Assembly: GCA_020634495.1 (NCBI GenBank)
Contig: JACKBR010000034.1
Coordinates: 1-50,808, forward strand
Source: Ardenticatenaceae bacterium
GTDB taxonomy: Bacteria; Chloroflexota; Anaerolineae; Promineifilales; Promineifilaceae
Length of the DNA: 50,808 nucleotides
Direction: 5' to 3'
Shown: piece after piece, positions 50,401-50,808 of the stretch
Layout of the letters: each line of letters begins with the position of its first letter
Numbering within the stretch: the first letter of the stretch is position 1
Position numbers and translations under genes: made by a program
The notes under the pieces: generated by a model
Databases searched by the model: none
Told to the model about the DNA's origin: nothing
What the model saw: the letters and a program-made list of their open reading frames with translations, nothing else

Positions 50401-50808
50401 CTGTAGTTCTTCAAAAACGGCCGAAACCGGAATGCCAGCCAAAACAGCCCGCCGCCCAGCGTAAAAATTCCCGCAATTTGCACCCAGCCTAGCTGATTTT
50501 GAATGGCGTTGCTTTGCTCTGCTTCTGGCGTGACCAGCGCGTCCTGTTCCGGATCCGCCGCAAACACACCGCTGTCTTCTGGGACAACGGCCGTTTCCGG
50601 TTGAGCTGCCAACTGCTGCCCCAATAAACCACCACCGACCAACAATAATCCTAAAAGAATCAGCAGCACAGGCGTGGTCAGTTTGCCTAAATTGTTGCGC
50701 AGCCAGGGAGCCAGCCAAATTTGCGGCAGCAGGCGCAAAATTAAAAAGCTGCCAAAGATGGCCACATAAATAAAAGACACTTCTTTGGTGGAAAACATTA
50801 AGGCGGTT
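47424..50808 (-). CDS. Agl23/TIGR03663-like membrane protein fused to an NHL beta-propeller (5' end outside window)
   Basis: At least 1127 residues; the frame stays open to the window edge and the visible start (FSTKEVSFIYV) matches an internal segment of the family, so the N-terminus, including the catalytic-type DE loop, is missing. About 12 helices are visible, with the family signature VAGEKMPWLSTHFVIPMGLLSGWY near residue 410. A soluble region follows, then six NHL repeats (for example APRNVAVSADGRIYVLDSGNQRVQVFD and ADTWNHRLQKF) forming a propeller from about 770 to 1050, and an acidic Glu/Pro-rich tail. It probably takes part in lipid-linked sugar transfer or flipping, with the propeller outside as a binding platform. 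Confidence 0.9.
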   Translation of the reverse strand, partial: TALMFSTKEVSFIYVAIFGSFLILRLLPQIWLAPWLRNNLGKLTTPVLLILLGLLLVGGGLLGQQLAAQPETAVVPEDSGVFAADPEQDALVTPEAEQSNAIQNQLGWVQIAGIFTLGGGLFWLAFRFRPFLKNYSEFDLIVLFTTLILPMASPLLVVLAGGNPRDYTVNTCILEGQDAMSAFQLFFARLFNGTCWSAFIDSPIFLTAVFLTITLIIAIFIGLWWDQRRWIISAVIFHTIFLILYTSVFTNFSGWTSGTIGSLGYWLEQQGVARGNQPSFYYFFVVPFYEFLPLIFALLAIRFWLIKQRINQVTGYWVTAVLLALFGYSFSNWVFNLGNVAEGLPTTRLPGILTALLVLGIAILGWFFIRRDQILRTHGLEKSLMSLLARDIMCEFVAFVSWWLALTWVAYSVAGEKMPWLSTHFVIPMGLLSGWYINERFKEVHWRDLFSRQALTYVGLTLGLIVSVLVALGPVLLGKVQLGSQQLNNLNQMGRVLGGIVLASLVFWFWQQAREKLDGRLRRPLAVLTTFAILAVLTIRFTYLSSFPNADYAREFMVYAHGAPAAKSMVLDEIETLSMRLHGDKSIKVAFGGSGVSWPFTWYMREYPNRVYFGETPSATLNDSPIVLVGRSNWDEVDRLLGSNYTYRTYTYLWWPMEDYRNIGWAAILGDPNRLEGVERRGLLNPNVREALWDIFFYRDFSKYSQTFGGTLTDGQWPLRDDLRLYVRKDVLADLWDFGLEAVGAPGLETPYEDGEIAVAPSLVLNLSGVAGTANDQFFAPRNVAVSADGRIYVLDSGNQRVQVFDPAGQLINSFGSPGTGDGQFNIEGQGPWGLAIDEEFVYVADTWNHRLQKFTLDGQFVGSYGRPGNTLDDPQGQGLGLFFGPREVALTADGRALVTDTGHHRVQIMDAAGNFIGQLGAGNDQFGAGLGQFYEPVGIAVGPDGFVYVADTWNGRIQQFTSDLIPINEWLLDTGWPANTSINNKPYLAVDSGNRVYVTDPEAARVLIFGPDGSYLGKFGQFGTDANSLNLINGIFIDGQDNIYIADAGNNRVLKYAPIFAPVVPIEAPIEEPVEQPVEEESIEEPVEEPSEEAEPVEDTSESEDTAVEPTEAIPPTQPPTPTDEN

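Larger units (their letters stand above)
1..50808. repeat. Highly iterated palindrome ACGGCCGT, dispersed through the window
   Basis: A hand scan found about 118 CGGCCG hexamers, about 94 of them inside ACGGCCGT. A random 8-mer would occur about once. Copies lie in genes on both strands and between genes, spaced about 540 bases apart on average. Examples of the hexamer position: 781, 1671, 4453, 8531, 16774, 29399, 34540, 39536, 45738, 50183. Flanks are often A/T and symmetric (AACGGCCGTT). In proteins it appears as T-A-V, N-G-R or R-P-(F/Y) depending on phase. Confidence 0.95.

Overview
The window (about 50.8 kb, moderately GC-rich) looks like a chromosomal segment of an uncultured or little-studied member of the Chloroflexota, probably near Anaerolineae/Ardenticatenales. 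The assignment rests on gene style: MalT-type ATPase regulators ending in a BTAD domain, large secreted proteins with Thr-Pro linkers (PTNTP type), an Agl23/TIGR03663-like membrane protein fused to an NHL propeller, a GT39-like protein beside a secreted glycoside hydrolase, and fused alpha-beta 2-oxoacid dehydrogenase E1. The fused E1, the E2 and the ETF:quinone-oxidoreductase-like iron-sulfur protein suggest an aerobic or facultative heterotroph. No rRNA, tRNA, CRISPR array, transposase, integrase or phage gene was seen.

Layout. 1-3591 (minus): a truncated MFS exporter, a serine hydrolase and a second MFS exporter. 3890-7740 (minus): a PotD-like lipoprotein followed at once by a Cache-HAMP hybrid histidine kinase, with no permease. 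7971-11840 (minus): E1 and E2 of a 2-oxoacid dehydrogenase. 12058-13621: a lipoprotein, then a small XRE regulator with a membrane protein behind a well-formed promoter and operator. 13693-15711 (minus): membrane Fe-S oxidoreductase. 15969-20252 (plus): CPBP protease, glycoside hydrolase and GT39-like glycosyltransferase in one tight operon. 20577-27274 (minus): co-directional series of MalT/BTAD regulator, ACC-deaminase/D-cysteine-desulfhydrase-like enzyme, YndJ-like membrane protein, CrtA-like protein and double GNAT. 27423-36715 (minus): two tandem paralogous giant secreted di-haem peroxidase-like proteins. 37081-47061: small genes (ankyrin, VOC, two SDRs, EamA exporter, secreted metzincin protease, BtrH-like protein, AraC/GyrI regulator, lipoprotein). 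47424-50808 (minus): Agl23-like/NHL protein running off the window.

The most striking signal is not a gene. The palindrome ACGGCCGT occurs about 94 times by eye (about one expected by chance), in genes of both orientations, in all three reading phases and in intergenic DNA, like HIP1 in cyanobacteria. Many copies sit at the centre of longer palindromes, and eight copies are kept at matching positions in the two peroxidase paralogs despite silent changes around them.

A second layer consists of short tandem repeats, often 7 bases long, and hairpin-forming intergenic repeats. Four such repeats lie in frame inside the GT39-like gene, all predicted in loops on the same side of the membrane. A 300-base heptamer array separates the BtrH-like gene from the AraC-type gene and supplies the latter's last codons and stop.

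All counts and structures were read by eye. Family assignments come from motif recognition, not from searches.
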